Assembly: GCA_963854835.1 (NCBI GenBank)
Contig: OY978529.1
Location: 4,684,501 to 4,748,500 of the forward strand
Direction: 5' to 3'
DNA from: Megamerina dolium
Taxonomy: Eukaryota > Arthropoda > Insecta > Diptera > Megamerinidae
DNA: 64,000 nucleotides
Part shown: positions 44,483 through 55,900 of the stretch, piece after piece
How the letters are laid out: every line of letters starts with the position of its first letter
Position numbering within the stretch: position 1 is the first letter of the stretch
Position numbers and translations under genes: made by a program
The notes under the pieces: model-generated
Told to the model about the DNA's origin: nothing
The model's database searches: none
Seen by the model: only the letters and a program-made list of their open reading frames with translations

Positions 44483-45460
44483 TAAGGAATAATGAAAATT
44501 TTGCATTAATTTGAAGGTTTTATTTAACATAGTTAGAATGATCCGATTTAGGTCAAATATGCACCGTTTTGTTCGATAACTTGTTGCCATTTTGAAGGTA
44601 ATTTCATAATGCCACTCTCATAGAAACCCTCGTCCCTATTAGCAAAAAACCGGGACAGTCGATTTTCACAAGCTTCTCTCGGAGCTTCTGGCGAGTCGCT
44701 CTCGGTGTTTGCGGTCTGGCGTTGTCCTGATGGAACACAATTTCTCTCCTATTGTCCAAAGCTGACCGCTTCTGGGCTATTGCTTCCTTCAGATGGTCCA
44801 ATTGTTAACAGTACAGGTCCGAATTAAGAGTTTGACCGTAGGGGAGCAGCTCAAAGTAGATGATTCCCTGTCAATCCCACCAAACACATAGCAAAACCTT
44901 CCTGACCGTCAATACTGCCTTGGTCATCCTTTGCGCCGGCTCACAGCTATTCGACGACGACCGTTTTCACTTGACATTGTCGTAAGTGATCCACTTTTCA
45001 TCACCAGTAACAATCGGCTTCAGAAATGGATCGATTTTGTTGCGATTCAGCAGCAGCGATTCCCAGATGAAAATTCGGTCCATGAGGTGGCACCCATACA
45101 TCGAGCTTCTTTTTGTATCCAGCCTTATTTAAATGGCTTCAAAGGGGTTTTTTGTGCAATATTTAGCTCCTAGGTAATGGAAACAGTGCTTACATGACGG
45201 TCAGACTTGGCGATTTTCATTATTTTATCGATATTTTCGACAATTGGCCTTCCAGAGCGTGGTGCTATTCACTATTCACATTTTCAGAGAAGAGAAGAGA
45301 AACTGTAAAATGTGGCGTATTTCTCTTTACTGCTGTCCATCACTGACGCATGCTCAAACAATACTGAGTCAAGCAATCACAAAACTGCCTGAAAAGTTTA
45401 CTTTGTACGAAATCCTATCTTTCTAACGCCATTTAGCGTAACCCGATCGCACCTACATTA
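44483..45460 (-). pseudogene. DD34D mariner (family M1), internally deleted
   Basis: Same family as 22640 and 9975. Minus-strand pieces: an N-terminal part (45400-45190), MDHLKEAIAQKRSALDNRRE near 44795, IVFHQDNARPQTPRATRQKL with the second Asp retained, then a jump straight to the C-terminal EKLVKIDCPGF segment. The third Asp (PPYSPDLAPSDY) is thus deleted. Other small deletions occur near 45090 and 45265. A degenerate TIR-like end (ATAAGGAATAATGAAAATTT) lies at 44483. Confidence 0.82.
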
Positions 45461-45579
45461 ATCCGAAAATTTAAAGCTATCAGTCTGAAGCATGGTACAT
45501 GTTAATTTATTTACCAGCTCAAAGAGATATTTGAAAATGGATAAAATTGGTTCAAAATCAACGATTGCCCACCAGTCGC

Positions 45580-45800
45580 CAGTAACAATTTGCCATGGAA
45601 AAGCTTTCAAAAAAAAAACTCTTTGACAAAGCTCAGAAAAAGTGATGTAACAAGAGTTCTGCCGTTCGGAACCGGTTAGTAGGTCCCTTCTCAGACTATC
45701 CAAAAATTTAACACGCACAACAGTAATGGAAGACCAGCTCGGCCAGAGAGCTCTTTGGGACTTTAAATGCCAGATATTATTATGTATTTTTTTTTTCTGT
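45580..45800 (+). mobile_element. tRNA-derived SINE, 5'-truncated, type i tail
   Basis: Starts at CAGTAACAATTTGCCATGG in the middle of the body. It continues GTTCTGCCGTTCGGAACCGG to TCGGCCAGAGAGCTCTTTGG, GACTTTAAATGCCAG and a T run. The tRNA-like head is absent. Confidence 0.85.
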
Positions 45801-46072
45801 CTATCAGTCATGGTGTAGAAGATCTTTGCTGAAATGGGGTTTTTAAGCAAAATTTTCTTCTGATTATCTTCTAATGCCTTCTTTGGTAACTGATCCAACG
45901 ATAATCTGTACTCAAATGCTGCGAGTAGCAACTAAAGTATTATTTTCTATTTATGTATTCACATGTTTGTTATGTTATGCAAGCAGACATTGTCGCCTTT
46001 TTACCTAGTTCGTGGTGAATTTGTAATTAGACATGTTTTTGTCTGAGTTGCTCTTAATGTGTCTTACTTATG
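45801..46072. other. spacer
   Basis: No supported feature. Confidence 0.35.
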
Positions 46073-46074
46073 TA

Positions 46075-47292
46075 CGAGGAAGGTCCCACAACTACCCGAA
46101 CTGACATAAAGATGGCGGTAGTAGTTTGAAAAAATTTACTTTGGTGAAAAGTGGCAACCTTATAAAACATATGTTTTAAGTTTCAAGGTGCCATGTTGTT
46201 TAGTATTTTTCTTGGCGCCATCGAAACGACCTCAATTACTTTCAAATACTTTCATATGAAAGGTCTCAGTTAAACGAATATTAAAGCCCAACTAGATTCT
46301 ACTCTGGGGAGTCTGCTCTTTCATTTACGACCATAAAATATTGGGTGGCCGAGTTTAAACGAGGTCTTACGAGCTGTCAAGACTAACACCGTAATGGTCA
46401 ACCAATTGAGGTGGCCACGCCAGAAATGGTTAAAAAAATCCACAAAATGGTATTGGATGCGTGAGCTAGGTAAAATTACAGGCATTACAAAAAGTGCTAT
46501 ACATCGTATATTGACCGAAAATTTGGAGATGAAAAAACCTGTGTGCAAGATAGGTGCCACGTTTGCTCACAATAGAACAAAAACAACGTCGTGAAGATGT
46601 TTCTATAGAGTGTTGCGCGGTGTTGCACAGTAATAAAGCCCAGGTTTTCAGTCGATTCGTAACCATGGATGAGACATGGGTCCACCACTTCACACCTGAG
46701 ACAAAGGAGCAGTCAAAACAGTGGACTGAAAGGGGAGATTCGTGTCCAAAGAAGGCGAAGCTCAGTTCCATCTGCTGCAGGCAAGGTTATGGTGTCTGTT
46801 TTTTTGGGATGCACGTGGGTTAATTTTTATTGATTATCTTCAAACAGAAAAAACAAACAATATTATGCTAATTTGTTGCAGCATTTAAATGATGAAATTA
46901 GAGAAAAAAGGCCACATTTGGCGAAGAAGAAAGTGTTGTTTCATCATCCGCTATTGCAATGGCCAAAATCAATGAGTTAAAGCTCGAATTGCTTCAGCAC
47001 GCATCTTATTCGCCAGATTTAGCTCCTTCGGATTATTTGCCATTTCCAAATTTGAAAAAATTGGCTTGGTGGTAGAAGATTTGCAACCAATGAAGAGATG
47101 GAGTCTGCGGGGTAGATGTCTATTTTAATGAGCTAGACAGTTCATACTATAAACAGGGTATCGAAGCTATAGAATATCGCTGCGAAAAGTGTATAGAGCT
47201 AAAGAAAAGATTATGTTGAGAAATTTGAGAACAATTTTCCCAAATTTGTTGTGATTTCTTTGTTAGGTCGGATAGTTCTGGGATCGCCCTCG
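46075..47292 (+). mobile_element. irritans-type mariner with both TIRs, defective
   Basis: 1218 bp between TA dinucleotides (46073-46074, 47293-47294). Left end CGAGGAAGGTCCCACAACTA mirrors the right end TAGTTCTGGGATCGCCCTCG. The broken transposase includes KWYWMRELGKITGITKSAIH (second helix-turn-helix region), TMDETWVHHFTPETKEQSKQ (first Asp near 46664), FFWDARG, then KKKVLFHHPLLQWPKSMS, where the HQDNAP segment and its Asp are deleted (about 46943). The C-terminus decays after 46990. At least five frameshifts. Confidence 0.88.
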
Positions 47293-47299
47293 TAGTATA

Positions 47300-48654
47300 C
47301 ATATTGTAATTTTGGTTAAGCAACGAATGTGTGTGATTATATCTTTTAGATTTTATAAATTCTTTTTTTTTTCATATAGGTAATTGCAGATAATATGTTT
47401 TGACTGATTTTTGCGCAGGAATTCTATTTTTCCAATGTCAGATATTAAGATGAAATGGAGCTTCAACCTAATACCCGATGGTCATTATGGTGGTTGTATC
47501 TATGAAATAAAATTATATGTTTATCAATTTCTTTAAAAAAACATTACATGATATTATGCCAATTTATCTTTTGACATTTTCTCCTATTTATTGTCCTTCC
47601 TGTTATCGCAAATGATGTTTGCATTGTCGCCGTCATTGCCGTCAATATGGCCGTATACATATTGCTATAAATTATATACATATATCGTATATAATAATTA
47701 TATATAATGTTATTAATACACTGGCAGAAACACAGGACCAGCAGACTTGCTCATGTCCATATAGTATAATATATAAATATGTGTGACAGAAGCACACACT
47801 CACATACATACGAGCCCACGAGTATAACCACACTTTAATAAATTTTGTTGTCTCACATAAATTAGCTACTGTTTGTTGTTGGCTTTAATATTTTTAATAT
47901 TTTCATATTGTTCTTCTATTCTATTAAGGGTTGATGTAAACTGGGTGCTGTGACATATCGTCGTAAGTAGTATGAAAAATGGAGACTGTATATAAACATC
48001 GTCTTCATACGAAATTATATTTAATTGAATTAATACTCCATACAAGTATTAGTATTAAATTGGCACAACTGTGTTGTGAATATGTTGAAACACCCTATGC
48101 ATGCACATTGCTGTACTACATGAATATCAATAAAATGTAAAAAGTTGTAAATTTTTATGAGCAAAATGAAGTGTTTTATAGCAGTGAGGGTGTTATGGGA
48201 TATATGTATGGTGTATATATTGTATTCTAGATGGGAGTGGATATATAGACTGTACTGTACTGTACAAAGTTTGTTTATATGAAGGGGTTATATTGTGGGG
48301 TATTGTAATTAAACGTGTGATTTACAACTTCTCCTTTTGTGCGTAAGCGCGATTAACTTGCATTTATAATTTATACATATGGAAAATAAAACAGCAACAG
48401 TTTAAGTACTGAAAGCAAAAATGTGGAAGTGGCAAAAAGAGCCGCAACGACAGGGTGCTCAGGTTTTTTTTGTTGTTGTTGTTGTTGTTAAGATAGATAT
48501 AGCCATAAATTTTAAGAACTATTCACTTTCTTATGTTACATTATATTGGGATTAATATATCTTACTTAAATACATTATATATTTTTGATCTGAAATTATA
48601 AATTTTCCTCGAGAGAACTCGAACTGGTTTTAAAAGTGACAATTATTATAAATA
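47300..48654. other. 1.35-kb AT-rich spacer, no gene seen
   Basis: No ORF with recognisable motif, no repeat unit. A T/TTG repeat (GTTGTT) lies at 48464-48491. It is the longest stretch here without transposon remains that I can recognise, apart from microsatellite blocks. Confidence 0.5.
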
Positions 48655-48932
48655 AATATGTGGCACTTAAAGCTCCGAAGAGCTCATTGGCCGAGCTTCT
48701 CTTCCATTACTGTTGTGCGTGTTAAATTTTGGACAGTATTAGAAGGGACCTACTTATTTTAGCCGGTTCCGAATGGCAGAACCTTTGTGACATCGCCAAT
48801 TGCTTGCCCACAGGTGGATACCGTTCGAAAGAAAAATCTTTTCGATATTAAATTTGTTAAGCATCAGCCGGGAATTGAACCACGTCCTACATATCAGAAG
48901 GCCAACACACTAACCACTAACCAATTTTTAAC
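48655..48932 (-). mobile_element. tRNA-derived SINE, type i tail, internally deleted
   Basis: Minus strand: head with TTAGTGTGTTGGCCTTCTGA and CGTGGTTCAATTCCCGGCTG (B box), then CCACCTGTGGGCAAGCAATT. A jump follows that skips the CAGTAACAATTTGCC to AAAAGTGATG part, and the sequence resumes at GATGTCACAAAGGTTCTGCC. Tail GAAGCTCGGCCAATGAGCTC TTCGGAGCTTTAAGTGCCAC. The A-box end is cut near 48925. Confidence 0.85.
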
Positions 48933-49004
48933 GTTTTTAACGTTTGGGGTGCCTTTAACATGGGAAGCATTAATTGGACTAGTCCACAATTCCTAAGATA
49001 TACA

Positions 49005-49888
49005 TTTTAAGGCTGAAAAACATCGGAGCTGCAGGTACTGAGATCCTTCCAGCCGAGTTGTTTAAGACCGGAGGCGATGAGCTGCTCACCTGCATGTACC
49101 AGCTCCTAAACAGAATATGGTCGGACAAAAGCATGCCCGATGATTCAAGTCTCAGTGTTCTCTGTCCTATACATAAAAAACGAGACCCCACAATTAGTAC
49201 CAACTACCGTGGCATAAGTCTCCTGAGCATCTCATACAAGGTCTTATCGTGCGTATTGTGTGAAAGATTGAAGTCTATGCTCAGCAAGCTAATTGGACCT
49301 TATCAGTGTGCCTTCAGACCGAATAAATCCACCATCGACCAGAATTTCACACTGCGCCAAATCCTGGAAAAGACCCTCGAAAAACTATTCGTCGATTATA
49401 ACGCCGCTTTCGACAGTCCGGTAAGGGATTACCTCAAGGCAACAATGTCTGAGTTCGGTATTCCTGCAAAGCTCATTCGACTTTGCAGAATGACACTGCT
49501 TAACTTTCGTTGTGCAGTGAAAATTGGGAAGGACCTCACACGCACCGTTTAATACCGAACGAGGTTTCAGACATGCTGATTCGTTATCGTGCGACTTCTT
49601 CAATCTTATTATGCAGAAAATAATACGAGCTGCTGATCTACGATATAATGGCACTATCTTCAACAAAAGTGTCATGCTGTTAGAGTGGGTCGACGATATT
49701 GACATAATCGGCATGAACACGTGAGCAGTCAGTGCAGCATTCTCAGAGTTGGAAAGGGAGTGGCGTCGAATGGATCTTACGGTGAACGAGGGCAAGACGA
49801 AGTATCTAGTGTCAATAAATAAAGAGTCCCAGCGTCTTGGACAGCATGTCACTGTTGACAACTACGCTTTTGAAGTAGTAAGGGATTT
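49005..49888 (+). mobile_element. RTE-like LINE, RT 5' part (split by another LINE)
   Basis: LKNIGAAGTEILPAELFKTG, GGDELLTCMYQLLNRIWSDK, LSVLCPIHKKRDPTISTNYR, GISLLSISYKVLSCVLCERL (RT blocks 1-2a), GPYQCAFRPNKSTIDQNFTL, LFVDYNAAFDSPV (motif A Asp). A frameshift near 49530 leads to ERGFRHADSLSCDFFNLI and LLEWVDDIDIIG, where the YADD box is changed to WVDD. This is the only copy showing the finger domain in one long reading. The 3' continuation is at 50285. Confidence 0.88.
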
Positions 49889-50284
49889 CTGAAAACAAAC
49901 GGTATAAGTCAGCTGCTACGATTTGAAAGGAGTGTCTTGCGAAAATTTACGGTTCTGTTAAAATAATAGATGACACTTATTGTATCCGTTATAACCATGA
50001 AATTGAAAACCTAATTGGTGGCGCAAATGTCGTACGTTTCATAAAAGCAGAGCGAATTAGATGGATAGGCCATGTTATACGAATGCCAGCTGAAAGAATC
50101 CAAAAGAAAGTGTTTGCACTTCGTCCGATTTGTGGAAGAAAGAGGGGCCGGCCAAGAAAGAGATTGCTTAACGATGTAGAAGCAAACCTGAGAGGAAGCG
50201 AGGGAGAGAACAACCTGGAAAAGAGTTGAAGGTGAAGCTATGGTCCACCCTGGACTGTGAAGCTAGGAGAGAGAGAGAGAGAGA
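49889..50284 (+). mobile_element. 5'-truncated LINE 3' end nested in RTE-like LINE
   Basis: About 396 bp of a different element. LLRFERSVLRKI, DDTYCIRYNHEIENLIGGAN, VVRFIKAERIRWIGHVIRMP, RKRGRPRKRLLNDVEANLRG, then a stop-containing end and a GA tandem tail (50266-50284). The flanks AAGGGATTT (49880-49888) and AAGGGACTT (50285-50293) look like an imperfect target duplication, so this fragment inserted after the host LINE. The motif order shows it is a cousin of the host element. Confidence 0.8.
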
Positions 50285-50493
50285 AAGGGACTTTGTCTAT
50301 ATAATGACGTCAGCCTGGAGATATTGCGAAGGATCACGCTTGCAACAGGTGCTACTTTGGGCTAAATAATCAACTGAGAAGTCGAGCCCTCTCTCGATGA
50401 TCGAAAACTACACTCTACAAGTGTCTCATTATGCCTGTCCTTACATATGGCGCCGAAGACATAGTCCAGGCTCGGATGAGAGAATGCTCATTA
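50285..50493 (+). mobile_element. RTE-like LINE, continuation after nested insertion
   Basis: Resumes with RDFVY, then VSLEILRRITLAT, RSRALSR and LTYGAED segments of the family, with about 28 bp lost near 50301. It stops near 50493, so the 3' UTR is missing. Confidence 0.8.
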
Positions 50494-50528
50494 TATATTT
50501 ATGAATTGTTCTGATTCTATTAGATAAT

Positions 50529-50819
50529 TTAACCCATTGAGTGCTGAATATACAAGTGGTTACATACCACTTACGAGAAAATAAAGTTTTTTTTCTAAAT
50601 TTTTTAATGAAAAAATTCAGTCATTTATGCTTCCATATATTAACTTCATGAATTCCCTAGATCAATTTAACCTGTTGAGTGTTGGAATTACCAATTTGTT
50701 CATACACATCTTTTTAGACACCAATTTTGATGCATTTTTCACAATTAAATTTTTCATTGGATGAGAGGGTGAGCCAAGTGGCACCAGTAGAGTGGTACGG
50801 ACTTAAACACTCAGGTTAA
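50529..50819. repeat. TTAA-flanked MITE candidate (piggyBac-like ends)
   Basis: TTAACCTGTTGAGTGTTGG at 50667 faces the inverse of TTAACCTGAGTGTTTAAG at 50802-50819, bounding about 145 bp. A further TTAACCCATTGAGTGCTG stands at 50529 in the same direction as the first, and TTAAACCTTTGAGTGC at 52431. TTAA targets and CCYNTTGAGTGC-type ends suggest a piggyBac-derived non-autonomous element. No transposase here. Confidence 0.45.
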
Positions 50820-50879
50820 GAAGCCCATTGTATTTAAAGCTCAGGAAAATGGAAGATAGTAGGAAGGGAAGGGAAGAAA

Positions 50880-52385
50880 AATATAGAAAAGTGGGAGAGG
50901 TGGGAGGAGTGCTAGGGAATTTTAATCTTCTCGAGAGAATTTTCCAGATTCTTTAACGAATATGAATATCTCTCCCGGGGCTAGAGAATGGAATTTATCC
51001 ATTCTCATTACATCAGAGCCAAAGATGCGAAAACTTGCTCGAGCGAAGGCAGGGCAAACACAGAGGAAATGCTCTGTGCTGTCCTCCCCCTCCAAATAAG
51101 ATATACACATTGGATCTCCAATGATACCTATGTATGTTGGCCAAGGATTATGTCCTGTGATGATTCCGACCATTAAGCGAACATCTTTCCTTCCAAGCTT
51201 CAAAATTTAGTTCGACAGCTTTTTGTTCGAACTCATCACAAAACACTTTGCAGTTTTGCAGCTTTCAAGGCTGGACCAACGGTAATTATGTAGGTTACTA
51301 ACATAATTGTTGATCCAGGTCATGATACCTGTAGAACTGATTCCGATAACTGGTTCTGGTCTCAGCGATGTATCCGCTGAACCGCAGTTGGCCAATTTAT
51401 CGGCTATTTCGTTACCTTAGACACCACAGTGTCCAGGAACCCAGATATGTACAAGTACATCTTACATTCATGAACAATTTTCGACGTAAGTTTTTAGTTC
51501 TCCAGGGCCTTTAGTGCAGCCATTTCCTCTCAATTATCCATTCTGCTACTTTCAGAATAGTAAATATTTCCGTTCGGAAAACAGTTGCCACTTCTCCCAT
51601 AGTATAATGATTCTTGACGCTTTCCTCCAAGTACCATCCGAATCCAGATCCTTGATCGGTTGTGGATCCATCAATATAGAAAATATTCGTAAAATTACTC
51701 AGAATGAGCTCTGAATCACTCCATGGTTCACGAGTCGGAAATTTAACTTCAAAATTTCTCCCTAATGACATTATGGGCTTAAGATTATTTTTAGGAGCCA
51801 AGAGCAGTGAATACTGTTCTGATATCCTTCTGAAGATTTCTCTGTGACCAGAAGTTGCGTTATCGTGCCAGTAACCATACGATTATAGTCAACACATCGC
51901 TTTCATTGCCTCCTGTTGAATTTTAAGATCCAAGGGAAGTAAATGAAGCATGCCATCATTAAGGGCATCTCCTGAGGTAGTATTCATTGCATCCGTAATG
52001 CTTATGCATACACTTCTTTGTAGTCCATTTAGCTCCAGAATAGTGGACTTAACGATAGTCTGTCGCCACAAGACCACCGAAACATACGTGATTATGGGTC
52101 TGTTATGAGCTGTGTAAATCCAAATGACCTAAACAGGTTTCAGTCCCCACGTTTTTCGAAAGGATCTTCGGCACTGTTGGAAAACCTTCAATGCTTTATC
52201 CGCCTTTAGTGTAATATGTTTCTTCCAACCTAGGCATTTCACCTCGTTGGAGAGTTTGAGTGTCAGCGCTCCGATTTCTCGTGCACAGTACTAGTGTGGT
52301 CTTGTTAGAACCTTGTCTGGTGCACCACTCATCAATCTTATCCATAATTTTTTGTACTTTCGCACAGACCATGCTGAGGGATTTT
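50880..52385 (-). pseudogene. RNase H-bearing LINE (I/LOA-like), RT thumb to C-terminus
   Basis: From 52380 leftwards: HGLCESTKNYG-type sequence in broken frames, VFQQCRRSFRKTWGL-like remains near 52160, then MVLWRQTIVKSTILELNGLQ and ISITDAMNTTSGDALNDGML near 52077-51950. The RNase H domain starts FYIDGSTTDQGSGFGWYLEE near 51685 (first Asp), VFRTEIFTILKVAEWI (Glu). The C-terminal RLMVGIITGHNPWPTYIGII and EGEDSTEHFLCVCPAFARAS (Cys/His knuckle) reach about 50925. Third and fourth RNase H carboxylates lie in frameshifted sequence (51500-51210). Confidence 0.8.
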
Positions 52386-53878
52386 CATTTTGGTATTAGT
52401 TTGGCAATTTATAGCATTTTATTGATTAAATTAAACCTTTGAGTGCTTTCTTGTATGCCACATAATTTTTATTCTTCAAGGCATCAGCCTGAAATCATCT
52501 GAAATTATATATTTTTATAAAAAATTCTGCAAATGTAGTCTCCCCAATTCTCATTACCCTCTTTGACCCTCTACTACTTTACCCTCTACTGTAATGAAGC
52601 ATCATAATAGTTTTTATTATTTTTATAATATTTTATGATTTTGTTTTCGTAGTGAATTTTTTTGCTATTGTTATTGTTTTTAATGTCATTTTTATTGTTA
52701 ACTGATTTTGTATGCATCTGCTGCTCGCCTGATAATGAGTTGCGACATAAGCAACATAACAACAGCAAGACTCTCTTTCTCTCTCTTTCTCTCTTTCTCT
52801 CTTTCTGTATGTGTATGTTTTAATTTGGAAAAAAAAAACGAAGGACTCTAGCTACCAATGCATATAAGGACTTATGCATGTATGGATATCTTCTTCGACT
52901 TCTGCTATACCTCAGCTCAACTTGAATGTTGTATTTTCATTAAATTTCTCTTTTGATATTTGTTGTTGTTATTTGATATAATTTCTACATAAATACATAT
53001 GAGGGTATATGTAAGTAGTAAGTACATACTCACACATCTATACGATATAACGAAAAGAAGCATAGACACACGGTACAACTGAGAGTAGAATATTTCAACT
53101 TCAACTTTACGATCATAAATGTCCAATGCGAAAAAGGGTTTTTTGATTTATATTTTATGTCGACAAAGTTTTTGATACATTTTACAATTTATATGGATGT
53201 TTGGTGTATGTCGGTGAGTGTGTGTGTGTGTGTGTGTGTGCGTCTGTATTTAACTGTGCAAGTATTTATGTGTGTATTGTAAGTATCAAAGTATATGGAT
53301 AATGGTATGATGATGACGATGCTGATGATTATTATTATGATGATGGTGTGATGGTGGTGGTGGTAGTAGTAGTAATGCTTATTTGATGGTGCTAAAATCT
53401 ATGCGGTTAACTTTTATACTAAGGCATGGTATGAGATTTGGCCAAAGAGAGAGAGAGAAAGAGAGAGAGAGAGAGGGGGTAAGGTATCTCAAAATGAATC
53501 CAAAAGTAAGAAGTCATGAAATTTATCTATACGAAAAGTCAATTTATTTTTTGTAATTTTCCAAAAAATGATTAAAATTAGATATTTTTCAACTCCCACC
53601 TTGAAATTTGTGCCCCCATTGGCGCCACTGACCAATTTTGTAACCGAAATCGCAAAAGTATCCCTAGACATTAAGAAATATGCTCTTGATTTTATACAAT
53701 TCGTATAGACAATAGCATATTTTCAAACATGTAGGTACACAGTGAGGATATAAAATTTATTTAAGATGACAAACAGTCATCCTTTACACTCTACACACAC
53801 ACATAAGAACAATCAACATTTCTGGCAAATTTCAAATGTTTGCAGACAGACAAATAGCGATTTTAATTTTTTTTTTTA
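52386..53878. repeat. spacer with microsatellites
   Basis: CT/TTTCTC repeats at 52771-52805, A run near 52829, GT at 53217-53239, GAT/ATG near 53306-53348, GGT/AGT at 53354-53375, GA at 53447-53476. No gene motif found. Confidence 0.6.
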
Positions 53879-54225
53879 TTTATTTAACATTTTTTTATAT
53901 TTTCAATCTCTACGAAATTGTAGATGTATTGATATGTTAAATGTTAAATGGATTTGTAGTAAGAAATGTTTGAATTACAAGCGAAAAATATGTATTTGTA
54001 TATTCTAAACAAAAGATATCATTCATTATTTGTATTTTTAAATACGAAATTGTAGCTTAAATTTGAAATACATGTATTTACTGAAAAGTAACCGATTATT
54101 CGTGATAATTTCGTATTAAAAATCACAATTACAATCGAAAAATTAAGAAAAGTTTTAGTATTTGTTATTTTGTATCTGTTTCAATTTAAATGAAAATGCA
54201 ATTTCATATATTTATTGAAAAGTAA

Positions 54226-54234
54226 CCGGTTACT
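54226..54234 (+). repeat. target-site duplication of SINE, left
   Basis: CCGGTTACT, repeated at 54365-54373 after the SINE; it is the right half of the satellite palindrome. Confidence 0.8.
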
Positions 54235-54364
54235 TACGTTCGGAACCGGCTAAAATAAGTAGGTCCCTTCTAATACTGTCCAAAATTTAACATTAATTGA
54301 AGAGAAGCTCCGCCAATGAGCCTTTCGGGGCTTTAAGTGCCACATATTTTTTTTTTTTTTTTAT
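54235..54364 (+). mobile_element. tRNA-derived SINE, 3' end only, type i tail
   Basis: Begins in CGTTCGGAACCGGCTAAAAT, then CCTTCTAATACTGTCCAAAA, GAGAAGCTCCGCCAATGAGC and CTTTCGGGGCTTTAAGTGCC, with a T run. Inserted in the satellite palindrome with a 9-bp target duplication. Confidence 0.87.
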
Positions 54365-55900
54365 CCGGTTACTCGTGACAATTTATATTTATAATATTCA
54401 CATAAAAATTGTTAATAATAAATAATAATTGCAAAAACTATTCGTATTTACGTATAAATATCAAAACTTCGATTAATAAGAGTAACTAGTTACTCGTGTA
54501 AATATTCTTGATTAAAAAAATGATTAAAAATTAAAAATTCAAAAAGTACACACTTTTTCGCCACAATTATAATAAGTAATCGGATTTTTACTTTTTTTTT
54601 CAAAATCTACTCTATATTTTGTATTATTCTAATAGATAATCGGGTACTCGTGTCATCAGTATCAATCGAAAAATACGGAAAAATGTAAATTAATGTATTT
54701 TTATTGCAACAAATAATCACTTTGCTTGGCTTTTATTCATTGCTATGCTTTTTTTATTATTCTTATAGGTAAAGATTATGAAAAATTTACGATAGAACCC
54801 ATTTAAATTAGTTTCTCATCACTGCTGAAAAAAGTAACCACAAATATTCTCAATTTTTTTTTTTTTATTTTAGAATATTTTTGGTTTAAAAAAAAAAAAT
54901 TTTAATTTTACTTTTTCAACTTTTTATTCCTTTTTTCTAAGTATCATACTAACCGGTTACTCGGATCAATTTTATTCAAGAGAATATATCTACATAATTC
55001 AACTTGTTGCAACAAGTAATTAGTTTGCTTGGCTTCAATTCATTGCTATGCTTCTTATTATTCTCATAGGTAAAGATTACGAAAGATATTCTTGTCCAAA
55101 ACTCAAAATAATTTCATTTCTCTCTCATTTAAAATAATCGGAAATGTATTGGAAAATTGTTAAGTTATTGATTATCGAATGACCTGGGAATGGGTTTTAT
55201 CAGTAAATCGAAATATTGAGGATGTCTAAGCTCCTTTACGTACTGTAATCAATCGTTGCCGTGACGCCATTTTATCTAAGACATTTTTGCAATAAGAAAT
55301 CTGTTACTCATATTTGTTATTATAAAAAAATTATTCATAATCAATTATCATATAAAATCAATTTTCAATTTTCAAAACATATTTTTAATTTAGTATATTG
55401 TTTTAATCTTTTTTAGTAGTAGTGAGTAATCGATTGCTTTTTGTTTTTGATATTCTTATACCACAAATTTTAATTTTTAACTTTCAAATAATATTTGCAC
55501 GTCAAACTTGAAAAATAGTCAAATGACAAAATCATTTTAAATACTCTCTTGAAATAATTAACCGAGTACTCACATTATTTATTGTAGCAACGCAAAGTAG
55601 ATTTTGATAGAAATGTTTTGAAATTAAATATGTGCCAATTTCCGAAAAAAATTGCACAATTATTACACACTTTTCGTACAAAAGTAACCGGTTACTCGTT
55701 GAATTTTTACATATCAGTTGTATATATATTTATACCATATAATTTATGATTAATGCATTTATTTAATACCTTTTGATGATGAAGTTCACTATATAAATCG
55801 TAAAATTAATGAGTATTCGGTTATTTGATTATTATTCGACAAAGCATTACCGTTCAAGGAGATGTAATCGATTTTTTTTTTGTTAATTAAATAAATAATT

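Larger units (their letters stand above)
53880..55900. repeat. degenerate satellite with recurring AGTAACCGGTTACT palindrome
   Basis: A 14-bp palindrome and its variants recur: 54087, 54221 (perfect), 54481, 54634, 54831 (half), 54946, 55424, 55557, 55682 (perfect) and 55811. Typical spacing is 120-155 bp once the SINE at 54235 is removed. Most cores continue CGTG or CGTT then an AT-rich stretch. A longer ~90-bp segment is repeated at about 54700-54790 and 55005-55090, 303 bp apart. Very AT-rich, no coding capacity. I do not recognise the satellite. Confidence 0.65.

Noticed and set aside
54087..55830. CRISPR-like array of spaced palindromes
   Set aside because: Repeats are only 14 bp, degenerate, unevenly spaced at 120-155 bp, and the genome is clearly eukaryotic.
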